From a bacterium (GTDB lineage Bacteria; Desulfobacterota; Anaeroferrophillalia; Anaeroferrophillales; Anaeroferrophillaceae), in the NCBI GenBank assembly GCA_029940125.1, contig JAOZRP010000055.1, positions 1-10,310 on the forward strand: a stretch of 10,310 nucleotides of DNA, given 5' to 3'. Positions 1 through 6,044 of this stretch are shown piece by piece. Every line of letters begins with the position of its first letter. Position 1 is the first letter of the stretch. The notes beneath the pieces are model-generated. The model saw only the letters and a list, made by a program, of their open reading frames with translations, ran no database searches and was not told the DNA's origin. The position numbers and the translations under genes were made by a program.

Positions 1-71
1 AAGGTGCAAGGAGAAAGTGGTCTCCGCCAGAGAGATAAATCACGGAATCAAACAGTCAACAGGAAACGAAG

Positions 72-926
72 ATGCAGAATTTTGAACAATATTGCGGAAC
101 AGGAAACTACATCGCCTCACAGGCGCTGCAGAACGACGTGAACGTGGCCATTGCCCTGGGCCGGCCGCTGCTGATCAAAGGCGAACCGGGAACCGGCAAG
201 ACGCTGCTGGCGACCAGCATCGCCGAAGGCCTGGGCACGGATCTGCTGATCTGGACCATCAAATCCACCACCAAGGCCCAGGACGGCCTCTACATCTACG
301 ACACCGTGCAGCGGCTGAACGACGCCCGCTTCGGCGACCACGATATTTCAGACATCAAGCATTACATCAAGCTGGGCAAGCTGGGGCAGTCTTTCACCAG
401 CCCCAAACGGGTGGTCCTGCTCATTGATGAAATCGACAAGGCTGACATTGAATTCCCCAACGACCTGCTCACCGAACTGGATGAAATGAGATTCTACATC
501 CCGGAAACGGCGGAAACCATCGTCGCCCGCCATCGGCCGGTGATCGTAATTACCAGCAACGCCGAGAAAGAGCTGCCGGACGCCTTCCTGCGCCGCTGCG
601 TCTTCCATTACATCCAGTTCCCCGACGCCGACTTCATGAATGACATCGTCAGGGTCCATTTCCCCGACCTGGAAGAAAAAATCATGAAGGAAGCCGTCAA
701 GGCCTTCTTCGAGCTGCGGGAGATCGACAGCCTGCGCAAGAAACCTTCCACCAGCGAACTGATCGACTGGATCAAGGTACTGGTTGCTTCCGGCACCCGG
801 CCCAAGGACATCGGCCGGCAGCTCCCCTTCCTGGGCGCCCTGCTGAAAAATGAACAGGACTACCACCAGGTAGCCGGCGGCGCGGCCGAGGTGAAATCTC
901 TTCGCCGGCCAACGTTCATCCGTTGA
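72..926 (+). CDS. MoxR-type AAA+ ATPase
   Basis: This 284-residue protein is an AAA+ ATPase of the MoxR group, which usually acts as a chaperone with a partner VWA-domain protein to mature or insert metal cofactors into enzyme complexes. The sequence shows Walker A GEPGTGKT (residues 37-44), Walker B VVLLIDEID (114-122), sensor-1 VITSNAEKELPDAF (159-172) and an arginine-finger-like pair R174/R175. A helical lid region follows. There is no signal peptide or membrane segment, so it is cytosolic. The ATG at 72 is preceded by AGGA at 61-64 with 7 nt spacing. The next gene starts 21 nt downstream on the same strand and encodes a CoxE-like VWA protein, the classic MoxR partner. The client is unknown, because no oxidoreductase gene lies beside the pair inside the window. 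The family assignment is firm; the role is inferred from the family. Confidence 0.93.
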   Translation: MQNFEQYCGTGNYIASQALQNDVNVAIALGRPLLIKGEPGTGKTLLATSIAEGLGTDLLIWTIKSTTKAQDGLYIYDTVQRLNDARFGDHDISDIKHYIKLGKLGQSFTSPKRVVLLIDEIDKADIEFPNDLLTELDEMRFYIPETAETIVARHRPVIVITSNAEKELPDAFLRRCVFHYIQFPDADFMNDIVRVHFPDLEEKIMKEAVKAFFELREIDSLRKKPSTSELIDWIKVLVASGTRPKDIGRQLPFLGALLKNEQDYHQVAGGAAEVKSLRRPTFIR

Positions 927-947
927 TTCCAGGTTTTATCCGACCGC

Positions 948-2123
948 ATGTTTACCCAATTCTTCTACACGCTGAAAGCCTATAAAATCCCGGTAACCCT
1001 GACCGAATGGCTGGCCCTGCTGAAGGCCATGGAGCAGGGTTTTGCCGGCAACAGCCTGGTGACCTTCTACTACCTGGCCCGGGCGGTGCTGGTGAAATCG
1101 GAAAATTTTTACGACCAGTACGACCTGGCCTTCAGGGATTTTTTCAGCGGCCTGGAGGTGCCGGAAGAGCTGTTTGACGAACTGTTAAAATGGTTGAGTG
1201 AGGAAACCCTGAAGCTCCACCGCGACGCCGTCGACCTGTCGGCGCTGCCCCAGCATGACTGGGAAACCTTACAGAAGATGTTTGAGGAACGGCTGCGGGA
1301 GCAGAAGGAACGCCATGACGGCGGCGGACGCTGGATCGGCACCGGGGGCACTTCACCGTTCGGCCACGGCGGCGTTCACCCCGGCGGCATCCGGGTGGGC
1401 GGTGAAAGCGGAAACCTGAGCGCGATGCAGATCGCCACGGCTCGCAAGTTTCGCCAGTACCGCAAGGACGTCACCCTTGACGTGCGGCAGATGAAGGTGG
1501 CCCTGAAAAAGCTCCGGCACCTGCGCCGCACCGGAAACCGGCTGGAGCTCGACATCGATGAAAGCATCGACAAAACCTGCCGCAACGCCGGCGAAATCGA
1601 GCTGATTTTCCACCCGGAGCGGAAAAACGACGTCAAGCTGCTGCTGCTCATGGACGCCGGCGGCTCCATGCTGCCCTACGCCCGGCTGGTCAACCGCCTG
1701 TTCTCGGCCGCCAACTCGGTCAACCACTTCAAAACCTTCCGCTACTACTACTTCCACAACTGCATCTACGACTACCTGAATGCCGGCATGCAATTCGGGG
1801 AACGGGTGTCAACGGCGCATCTGCTGAAGAACCTGAACAGTTCCTACAAGGTCATCATCGTCGGCGACGCCAGCATGGCTCCCTACGAACTGTTCATGGA
1901 AAACGGCATCATCGACTACTACGAGCGCAATGAAACCGCTGGCATCGACTGGCTGAGGCGGATTGCCGACCATTTTCGCCACATCGTCTGGCTGAACCCC
2001 AACCCGCCGCGCTACTGGCAGCACCCAACCGTCAGCGCCATCGCCGACATCTTCCCCATGTTCCAGCTGTCACTGGACGGACTGGACGAGGCCATGAAGG
2101 AACTGACCAGGAAATTCCACTAA
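948..2123 (+). CDS. CoxE-like VWA-domain protein (MoxR partner)
   Basis: This 391-residue protein looks like the CoxE/COG3825-type VWA family. The N-terminal half (about 1-120) is helical and charged. A glycine-rich linker follows at about 125-153. The C-terminal half (about 225-375) has the alternating strand/helix pattern of a VWA domain. The metal-binding (MIDAS) motif begins at LLLLMDAGGSM (231-241): the first Asp (D236) and last Ser (S240) of DxSxS are present, but the middle Ser is Gly, as I recall for this CoxE-like group. A second acidic loop GDASM is at 306-310. The ATG at 948 has only a weak upstream ribosome site, so translation may be coupled to the MoxR gene 21 nt upstream. In CO dehydrogenase systems CoxD/CoxE-like pairs help mature the active site; here the target cannot be named. 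The TAA stop overlaps the stop of the convergent gene. Confidence 0.88.
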   Translation: MFTQFFYTLKAYKIPVTLTEWLALLKAMEQGFAGNSLVTFYYLARAVLVKSENFYDQYDLAFRDFFSGLEVPEELFDELLKWLSEETLKLHRDAVDLSALPQHDWETLQKMFEERLREQKERHDGGGRWIGTGGTSPFGHGGVHPGGIRVGGESGNLSAMQIATARKFRQYRKDVTLDVRQMKVALKKLRHLRRTGNRLELDIDESIDKTCRNAGEIELIFHPERKNDVKLLLLMDAGGSMLPYARLVNRLFSAANSVNHFKTFRYYYFHNCIYDYLNAGMQFGERVSTAHLLKNLNSSYKVIIVGDASMAPYELFMENGIIDYYERNETAGIDWLRRIADHFRHIVWLNPNPPRYWQHPTVSAIADIFPMFQLSLDGLDEAMKELTRKFH

Positions 2124-2884
2124 GTTTCTTCGCCTTTTTTCCTCAGCCTGTCGACCAGGTGCATGATTCCCCTGATAATGTTTACCTCCCGCCGGGTCAT
2201 CTGGACACGGCCGAACAGCCGGCGGATATATTCCATCAGGTGGTCGGGGTTTTCAACGTCAAAGAAATTGTTTTCCCGCAGGGTGCTCCTCATGTGGCCG
2301 TACATGCCCTCCAGTTCCCGGTGGGTGGCGTAGTCCCTGACCGGCAGGGACGGCAGACCGCGGCCGTGCTGGCGGAAAAATTCGTAGCAGTACAGCAGGA
2401 CGGCCTGGGAAAGGTTCAGGGAGCTGAACTCGGGATTGACCGGGATGCTGCTCAGGTAATGGCACTGGCGGCGTGAATCCCGGTCGAGGCCGAAATCCTC
2501 CCGGCCGAACACCAGGGCCAGCGGCATATCGCCGCCCAGCTCTCCGGCCTTTTGGGCGATTTCCGCCGGCGTGTATAGCGGCAGGCAGTACTTGCCCTGG
2601 CGGGCGGTGGTGCCGACCACCATGGGGAAATCCTGCAGCGCCTCGTCCAGGTTATCGACGCAGACGGCCTGTTCCAGCAGGTCTTCGGCGGCGCAGGAGC
2701 GTCGCCGGGAGCGCTCGGTCAGGTGGTCGCACTGGGGCGCCACCAGGATCAGGCGGTTGATGGAAAAATTTTTCATCGCCCGGGCCACGGCGCCGACGTT
2801 CTCGTCGAGCTTCGGTTTGACCAGGACAATGGCAATCCTTGACAAGGCAGCGCTTTCCCTGTTTATACTTTTTTTATCAGCCAT
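2120..2884 (-). CDS. trmJ: TrmJ-family RNA (2'-O-ribose) methyltransferase
   Basis: This 254-residue SPOUT-class methyltransferase resembles TrmJ (TrmH family group 1), which uses S-adenosylmethionine to 2'-O-methylate tRNA position 32. The three SPOUT motifs are visible: NVGAVARAMKNF (29-40), LVFGREDFGL (124-133) and IPVNPEFSSLNLSQAV (147-162); the last two form the knotted cofactor site. The stretch VVGTTARQGK (89-98) also matches the family. The C-terminal about 75 residues are a charged helical extension as in TrmJ. The ATG at 2884 has a poor ribosome site (GGAA about 10 nt upstream), but the N-terminal MADKK... segment precedes the first beta strand by only about 15 residues, so the start cannot be far off. 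The product is cytosolic. The methyl position and nucleotide are inferred from the family. The TAG stop overlaps that of the convergent VWA gene by 4 nt. Confidence 0.87.
   Translation of the reverse strand: MADKKSINRESAALSRIAIVLVKPKLDENVGAVARAMKNFSINRLILVAPQCDHLTERSRRRSCAAEDLLEQAVCVDNLDEALQDFPMVVGTTARQGKYCLPLYTPAEIAQKAGELGGDMPLALVFGREDFGLDRDSRRQCHYLSSIPVNPEFSSLNLSQAVLLYCYEFFRQHGRGLPSLPVRDYATHRELEGMYGHMRSTLRENNFFDVENPDHLMEYIRRLFGRVQMTRREVNIIRGIMHLVDRLRKKGEET
2839..2869 (+). promoter_or_regulatory. Candidate sigma70 promoter for the small gene at 2934
   Basis: A perfect -35 TTGACA lies at 2839-2844 and a -10 TATACT (5 of 6 matches to TATAAT) at 2864-2869. The spacing is 19 nt, slightly long; the alternative TTTATA at 2862-2867 gives 17 nt. 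It points to the plus strand, lies within the first codons of the divergent trmJ-like gene, and would give a 5' leader of roughly 55-60 nt before the ATG at 2934. This is a sequence match only. Confidence 0.45.
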
Positions 2885-2933
2885 CGATGAATTCCAAAGC
2901 GGTTAAGATGGGAAACGGAAGGAGAAAAAAGAA

Positions 2934-3125
2934 ATGACAAAAGACCCGGTTGTCTTCAAGCAGTACCCTTTCACGGTCGGCCAGCGCATCATCCGCCAGC
3001 GCGGCGACAAGATGGAAGACTGGGACGTCATCAAGGTCACCGATGAAGAGGTGACGGTCAAATGTCCCTTCCACGGCGATGTACTGACCTGGAAGCGAAA
3101 ACATTTCTGGAGCGCATCATCCTGA
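2934..3125 (+). CDS. Small unrecognised protein, 63 aa
   Basis: I do not recognise a named family for this 63-residue protein. It is soluble in appearance, with no signal peptide or membrane helix, and is rich in Val, Lys, Asp and aromatic residues. The alternation of short hydrophobic strands and turns (PFTVGQRIIRQ, DWDVIKVTDEEVTVKCP, DVLTWKRKHFW) suggests a small all-beta, SH3- or OB-like fold; this is inference. It has a single Cys (in KCPFHGD), so that is not a zinc knuckle by itself. Support for it being real: a strong AAGGAG site 9 nt before the ATG, a candidate promoter at 2839-2869, and no competing gene in the interval between two minus-strand genes. It stands alone on the plus strand, divergent from trmJ (49 nt between starts) and convergent with rlmB (22 nt between ends). 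Confidence 0.72.
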   Translation: MTKDPVVFKQYPFTVGQRIIRQRGDKMEDWDVIKVTDEEVTVKCPFHGDVLTWKRKHFWSASS

Positions 3126-3136
3126 TTATGCCCTGA

Positions 3137-3170
3137 AGCAGCTGCCGTCAAGCCGACGGCTCCAGCTGCT
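3137..3170. terminator. Strong hairpin between convergent genes, possible bidirectional terminator
   Basis: An inverted repeat pairs AGCAGCTG (3137-3144) with CAGCTGCT (3163-3170), and inside it CCGTC (3145-3149) with GACGG (3155-3159), around a 5-nt loop, with a CTC bulge on the 3' side. This gives about 13 base pairs. It spans the stop codon and last codons of rlmB and lies 12 nt after the small plus-strand gene ends. Neither side has a T tract, so it is not a textbook intrinsic terminator. It may instead slow polymerase or protect 3' ends. Confidence 0.4.
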
Positions 3171-3909
3171 GCCGCCTGATTTCAAACAGGATCACCGCCG
3201 TCGCCGTGCCGACGTTCAGTGAATCCAGCGGTGAATGCAAGGGAATAGCGATCAGGAAGTCGCAATTTTTCCGTACCAGCGGCCGGATGCCCTTGTCCTC
3301 GGCCCCGAGGACGACAATCAGCCGGCGGCGCAGGTCGGCCTGGTAGAGGGACTGTCCTTCTGCCGCCACCGCACCGGCAACCCAGAACCCCTGCCGGCGG
3401 CCTTCCTCCAGTGCCGGAACCAGGTTTTTCACCCGGCAGACCCGCAGATATTCCAGACCACCCGAAGCAATCCTGGCCACCGTGGCCGTGATTCCCGCCG
3501 CCCGCCGCTCCGGCAGAATAATGCCCTTGACACCGGCCGCGGCAGCGGTCCGGATGATGGAGCCCAGGTTCTGGGGATCGGTGATGCCGTCCAGGGCGAC
3601 GATAAGATCGTGGTCGTCGCTGGCAGTCAGCAATTCTTCGAGAGGACAATAGTCAGCCGGGGAAACCTTGAGGATGACGCCCTGGTGCCATTCATGGGCC
3701 GCCATCCGGTCCATTGCCGCTTTCGGCAGCCTTTTTACCGGCACCCGGCGCTGCCTGGCCAGTTCCTCGAGACCGGCAAGGCGGCTGCCGGCGTGTTCAT
3801 GACAATAGAGGGTTTCAACGGTCCGGCTGCCGGCCAGCAGGACTTCCCTGACCGCGTTGATGCCCAGCACCAGGTCGGTTCCCGGAATGGCTGTCTGTTT
3901 CTGACTCAC
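3148..3909 (-). CDS. rlmB: 23S rRNA (guanosine-2'-O)-methyltransferase RlmB
   Basis: This 253-residue protein is a TrmH-family group 3 SPOUT methyltransferase, the group of RlmB, which methylates the 2'-O of G2251 in the peptidyl-transferase P loop of 23S rRNA. An N-terminal RNA-substrate-binding domain (about 12-83) contains VLGINAVREVL and ends in HEWHQGVILKV. The catalytic domain carries motif 1 DPQNLGSIIRTA (111-122; N114 and R120 are the conserved pair), motif 2 VLGAEDKGIRPLVRKNCD (200-217) and motif 3, from IPLHSPLDSLNVG (222-234) onward. I chose the GTG at 3909 because AGGTGA sits 7 nt upstream and because upstream in-frame codons overlap the preceding gene. Length matches the family (E. 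coli RlmB 243 residues). It is the second gene of a two-gene minus-strand unit, 11 nt after the coiled-coil gene. A TrmH-like tRNA target is possible but less likely. Confidence 0.9.
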   Translation of the reverse strand: MSQKQTAIPGTDLVLGINAVREVLLAGSRTVETLYCHEHAGSRLAGLEELARQRRVPVKRLPKAAMDRMAAHEWHQGVILKVSPADYCPLEELLTASDDHDLIVALDGITDPQNLGSIIRTAAAAGVKGIILPERRAAGITATVARIASGGLEYLRVCRVKNLVPALEEGRRQGFWVAGAVAAEGQSLYQADLRRRLIVVLGAEDKGIRPLVRKNCDFLIAIPLHSPLDSLNVGTATAVILFEIRRQQLEPSA

Positions 3910-3920
3910 GCTGATTTCAC

Positions 3921-4490
3921 CTACTCGCGGCCGCCGAAAAACCGGAAACCGACAATCTTTTTCCACCAGGAAGTTTCCTGGTTTTCCCCGCCGTTTGCAG
4001 CCGCGGCTCCAGAATCCCTGGCCGCCTGCAGGCTGGGCAGATCGGAACTACCGGCCAAAACCTTGTCAACTGCCTGCCGGTAGTTGGTCAGCTGCTTCGT
4101 CAGCAGATCCCTTTCCTCTTTCAGCCCGGCGACCACGCTCTCCATTTCCCCGGCCTTGGCCGCGTCAATCTGTTTGAACGTTGCCGCCAACCCTGAAAGG
4201 TCGGCAATCGAACGCTCAATGACCCGGACCCGGTCCTGGATTTCCATCATCGCCTGCTTGTCTTCAAGAACAATGACGCGCTGGCTGTAACTTTTCAGGG
4301 CTTTTACTTCCGACGACAAGGAGGAAACCCGGGAACTCAACGTCATGATCCAAAGGCCCGACACCCCGATGCTGATAAAAATCAGCACCAGCAGAATGGC
4401 AACAATCAGCATGCCGGAGAAAGTCTTTTTCGCCTTGTCTTCCAGCACCTCATCTGCCTGTTCCGGCTTCGTTTGTTCCTGTTCGGCCAT
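3921..4490 (-). CDS. Membrane-anchored coiled-coil protein of unknown function
   Basis: I do not recognise a named family for this 189-residue protein. The N-terminal about 24 residues are acidic and hydrophilic. One strong transmembrane segment follows (about 26-49, rich in Ile/Leu/Val). Residues about 51-145 have heptad-like spacing of hydrophobic residues typical of a coiled coil. The tail is Ala/Gly-rich and low in complexity (about 158-170), ending with a basic-aromatic patch WWKKIVGFRFFGG. The likely topology is N terminus in the cytoplasm with the coiled coil in the periplasm, but this is not certain. The ATG at 4490 is chosen over the in-frame ATG at 4523 because AGGAGG lies 5 nt before it, while 4523 has no ribosome site. 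rlmB follows after 11 nt, so the two are probably co-transcribed. Such proteins may act in envelope organisation or as scaffolds, but no function can be assigned from sequence. Confidence 0.85.
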   Translation of the reverse strand: MAEQEQTKPEQADEVLEDKAKKTFSGMLIVAILLVLIFISIGVSGLWIMTLSSRVSSLSSEVKALKSYSQRVIVLEDKQAMMEIQDRVRVIERSIADLSGLAATFKQIDAAKAGEMESVVAGLKEERDLLTKQLTNYRQAVDKVLAGSSDLPSLQAARDSGAAAANGGENQETSWWKKIVGFRFFGGRE

Positions 4491-4567
4491 GCAGTCCTCC
4501 TTTTCAGCATCAGATTTTCTCATATTCAGGTGACAGTTACCATATCAGGCCGGAGGTTGACAATAAA

Positions 4568-4594
4568 AATTGGCTTTTCCGGGAAGACCCAATT
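4568..4594. repeat. Imperfect dyad upstream of the coiled-coil gene
   Basis: AATTGG (4568-4573) is mirrored by CCAATT (4589-4594), and the centre TTCC-G-GGAA (4577-4585) is also symmetric, giving a 27-bp interrupted dyad. It lies about 78 nt upstream of the minus-strand ATG at 4490. It could be an operator for a dimeric regulator or a small hairpin. There is no T tract, and no further evidence. Confidence 0.3.
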
Positions 4595-4643
4595 CATGTT
4601 TTCCCGCTGGTACCCATCCGGAAACTGCCCTTTTCTGATGAGC

Positions 4644-4727
4644 CGTCAGCTGTCAGCCATCAGCTCTTAGCTTAACAAGTTGTTTTGTCAATGTTTTACT
4701 GAATGCTGACTGCTGATCGCTGACAGC
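4644..4727. repeat. Heptad-repeat inverted element (TCAGC / GCTGA units)
   Basis: The left arm at 4644-4671 is four 7-nt units, nnTCAGC (CGTCAGC, TGTCAGC, CATCAGC, then a degenerate TCTTAGC). The right arm at 4698-4725 is four units of the opposite sense, GCTGAnn (ACTGAAT, GCTGACT, GCTGATC, GCTGACA). The core GCTGTCAGCCATCAGC (4649-4664) pairs with 4712-4727 at 15 of 16 positions, leaving an AT-rich 47-nt loop. It encodes nothing. Its structure resembles short heptad-repeat elements that I recall in intergenic DNA of proteobacterial genomes; the copy number in this genome cannot be judged from the window. Confidence 0.65.
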
Positions 4728-4742
4728 GTTTATCAGGAAATG

Positions 4743-4771
4743 AACGTTTTCGGATAAACACCTGCTAGGAT
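4743..4771 (+). promoter_or_regulatory. Weak promoter candidate for the aminotransferase-hom unit
   Basis: An extended -10 of the form TGnTAnnnT occurs as TGCTAGGAT (4763-4771), with hexamer TAGGAT at 4766-4771. The -35 at the usual distance (about 4743-4748, AACGTT) is poor. It lies about 85 nt before the ATG at 4857. The orientation and the absence of a gene upstream on this strand make a promoter necessary somewhere in this region, but this particular match is tentative. Confidence 0.25.
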
Positions 4772-4856
4772 ATCATTGAAAACCGGCGGCAAATATGTTA
4801 GTTGTGCAATTCTTCAAATACTGAGTTCAGTGGACACCCTTTTCAAGGAGACTGAA

Positions 4857-6032
4857 ATGGATGAATTTCGGCGCATCAACCGGCTCCCCCCTTATGTTTT
4901 CAGCATCGTCAATGAGCTGAAAATGGAGGCCAGAAGGCGGGGAGAGGACATTATTGACCTGGGGATGGGGAACCCCGACCTGCCCACCCCGCAGCATATC
5001 GTTGACAAGCTCGCAGAAGCCATCTACAATCCCAGAAATCATCGCTATTCCGCTTCCAAGGGCATTGCCAAGCTGCGCCTGGCGATTGCCAACTGGTACC
5101 AGAGACGCTACCAGATCGAGCTTGACCCCGACCGGGAAACAGTGGTGACCATCGGAGCCAAGGAAGGGCTTTCACACTTGGCCCTGGCGATCGTCAACCC
5201 GGGCGACGTGGTTTTCGTCCCCTCCCCGGCCTACCCCATACATCCTTATTCGATCATTATTGCCGGGGGTGATCTGCGCAGCATTCCCCTGTCTCCGGAT
5301 CGTGACTTCTTCGAGGACCTGCTCTCCGCCACCAAGCTCACCTGGCCGCGGCCGAAAATGGTGATTGTCAGCTATCCGCACAACCCCACCACCACGGTTG
5401 TCGACCTGGAATTTTTCCGGAAGCTGGTAGATTTCGCCCGGGAGCATTCCCTGATCATTGTTCATGACTTCGCCTACGCCGACATGACCTTTGACGGCTA
5501 CCGGGCCCCGTCCATCCTCGAGGTCGAAGGAGCCAAGGACGTGGCGGTGGAATTCTTTTCCGTTTCCAAAAGCTACAGCATGGCCGGCTGGCGGGTGGGC
5601 TTCTGCGTCGGCAACCAGCGCATCGTCCAGGCCCTGACCAAGCTTAAAAGCTACCTGGACTACGGCATTTTCCAGCCGATCCAGATTGCCGCCATTACCG
5701 CCCTGAACGGCGACCAGCAGTGCGTCCAGGAAATTGTCAACACCTACAAGCAGCGCCGCGACACCCTCTGCGACGGCCTGGCAAGAATTGGCTGGGAGGT
5801 GGAAAAGCCGCTGGGAACCATGTTCGTCTGGGGCAAGATTCCCGAACAGTTCAAGGATCTTGGCTCCCTGGAATTTTCCAAAATGATGATCCGCGAGGCC
5901 AAGGTTGCCGTCTCACCCGGCATCGGCTTCGGGGAATACGGCGACGACCACGTCCGCTTTGCCCTGGTGGAAAACGAGCACCGCACCCGGCAGGCAATCA
6001 GGGGAATCCGCCATTTCCTGCAGCAGCATTAG
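4857..6032 (+). CDS. alaC: AlaC-like class I/II aminotransferase
   Basis: This 391-residue PLP-dependent fold-type I aminotransferase closely resembles E. coli AlaC (alanine-pyruvate transaminase). Shared stretches include RINRLPPYVF near the N terminus, ELKMEARRRGEDIIDLGMGNPD (20-41), the GDQQCV segment (285-290), the IPEQF and SLEF stretches (328-340) and AKVAVSPGIGFGEYGDDHVRFAL (348-370). PLP-binding residues are visible: the Schiff-base lysine K238 in SVSKSY, N176 in PHNPT, D204 and Y207 in HDFAYAD, and R367, which would bind the substrate carboxylate. The start at 4857 has AAGGAG 6 nt upstream and matches the family N terminus; a longer reading from a TTG at 4776 has no ribosome site. 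Homoserine dehydrogenase follows after 12 nt, so the unit is probably transcribed together. The substrate may be alanine/pyruvate, or another amino acid of the aspartate family given the neighbour; sequence alone does not decide. Confidence 0.88.
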   Translation: MDEFRRINRLPPYVFSIVNELKMEARRRGEDIIDLGMGNPDLPTPQHIVDKLAEAIYNPRNHRYSASKGIAKLRLAIANWYQRRYQIELDPDRETVVTIGAKEGLSHLALAIVNPGDVVFVPSPAYPIHPYSIIIAGGDLRSIPLSPDRDFFEDLLSATKLTWPRPKMVIVSYPHNPTTTVVDLEFFRKLVDFAREHSLIIVHDFAYADMTFDGYRAPSILEVEGAKDVAVEFFSVSKSYSMAGWRVGFCVGNQRIVQALTKLKSYLDYGIFQPIQIAAITALNGDQQCVQEIVNTYKQRRDTLCDGLARIGWEVEKPLGTMFVWGKIPEQFKDLGSLEFSKMMIREAKVAVSPGIGFGEYGDDHVRFALVENEHRTRQAIRGIRHFLQQH

Positions 6033-6044
6033 GGAGTTGAAACC

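Larger units (their letters stand above)
4491..4856. other. Non-coding region between divergent units
   Basis: This stretch separates the minus-strand coiled-coil/rlmB unit from the plus-strand aminotransferase/hom unit. I see no convincing gene in it. It holds the AGGAGG of the minus-strand gene (4497-4502), a dyad at 4568-4594, a heptad-repeat hairpin at 4644-4727, a weak promoter candidate near 4766 and the AAGGAG of the aminotransferase. Open frames here lack ribosome sites and look non-coding. It is more AT-rich than the flanking genes. Confidence 0.75.

Noticed and set aside
10..25. Small inverted repeat GGAGA/TCTCC near the window start
   Set aside because: It is only 5 bp, with no T tract and no context. 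The first 71 nt hold nothing else I can identify apart from the ribosome site of the MoxR gene.
3910..3966. Longer rlmB start overlapping the coiled-coil gene
   Set aside because: The GTG at 3909 has AGGTGA 7 nt upstream and fits the family length. The extension has no ribosome site and encodes no family sequence.
3235..4083. 282-codon plus-strand frame opposite rlmB and the coiled-coil gene
   Set aside because: It has no motif or ribosome site and is antisense to rlmB, whose SPOUT motifs are clear.
4491..4523. 11-residue N-terminal extension of the coiled-coil protein
   Set aside because: No ribosome site precedes the ATG at 4523, whereas AGGAGG lies 5 nt before the ATG at 4490.
4557..4585. 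Promoter from TTGACA at 4557-4562 on the plus strand
   Set aside because: No acceptable -10 hexamer lies 15-19 nt downstream, and the nearest plus-strand gene starts about 300 nt away.
4776..4856. 27-residue N-terminal extension of the aminotransferase from a TTG
   Set aside because: There is no ribosome site at 4776, while ATG 4857 has AAGGAG at good spacing and matches the AlaC N terminus.
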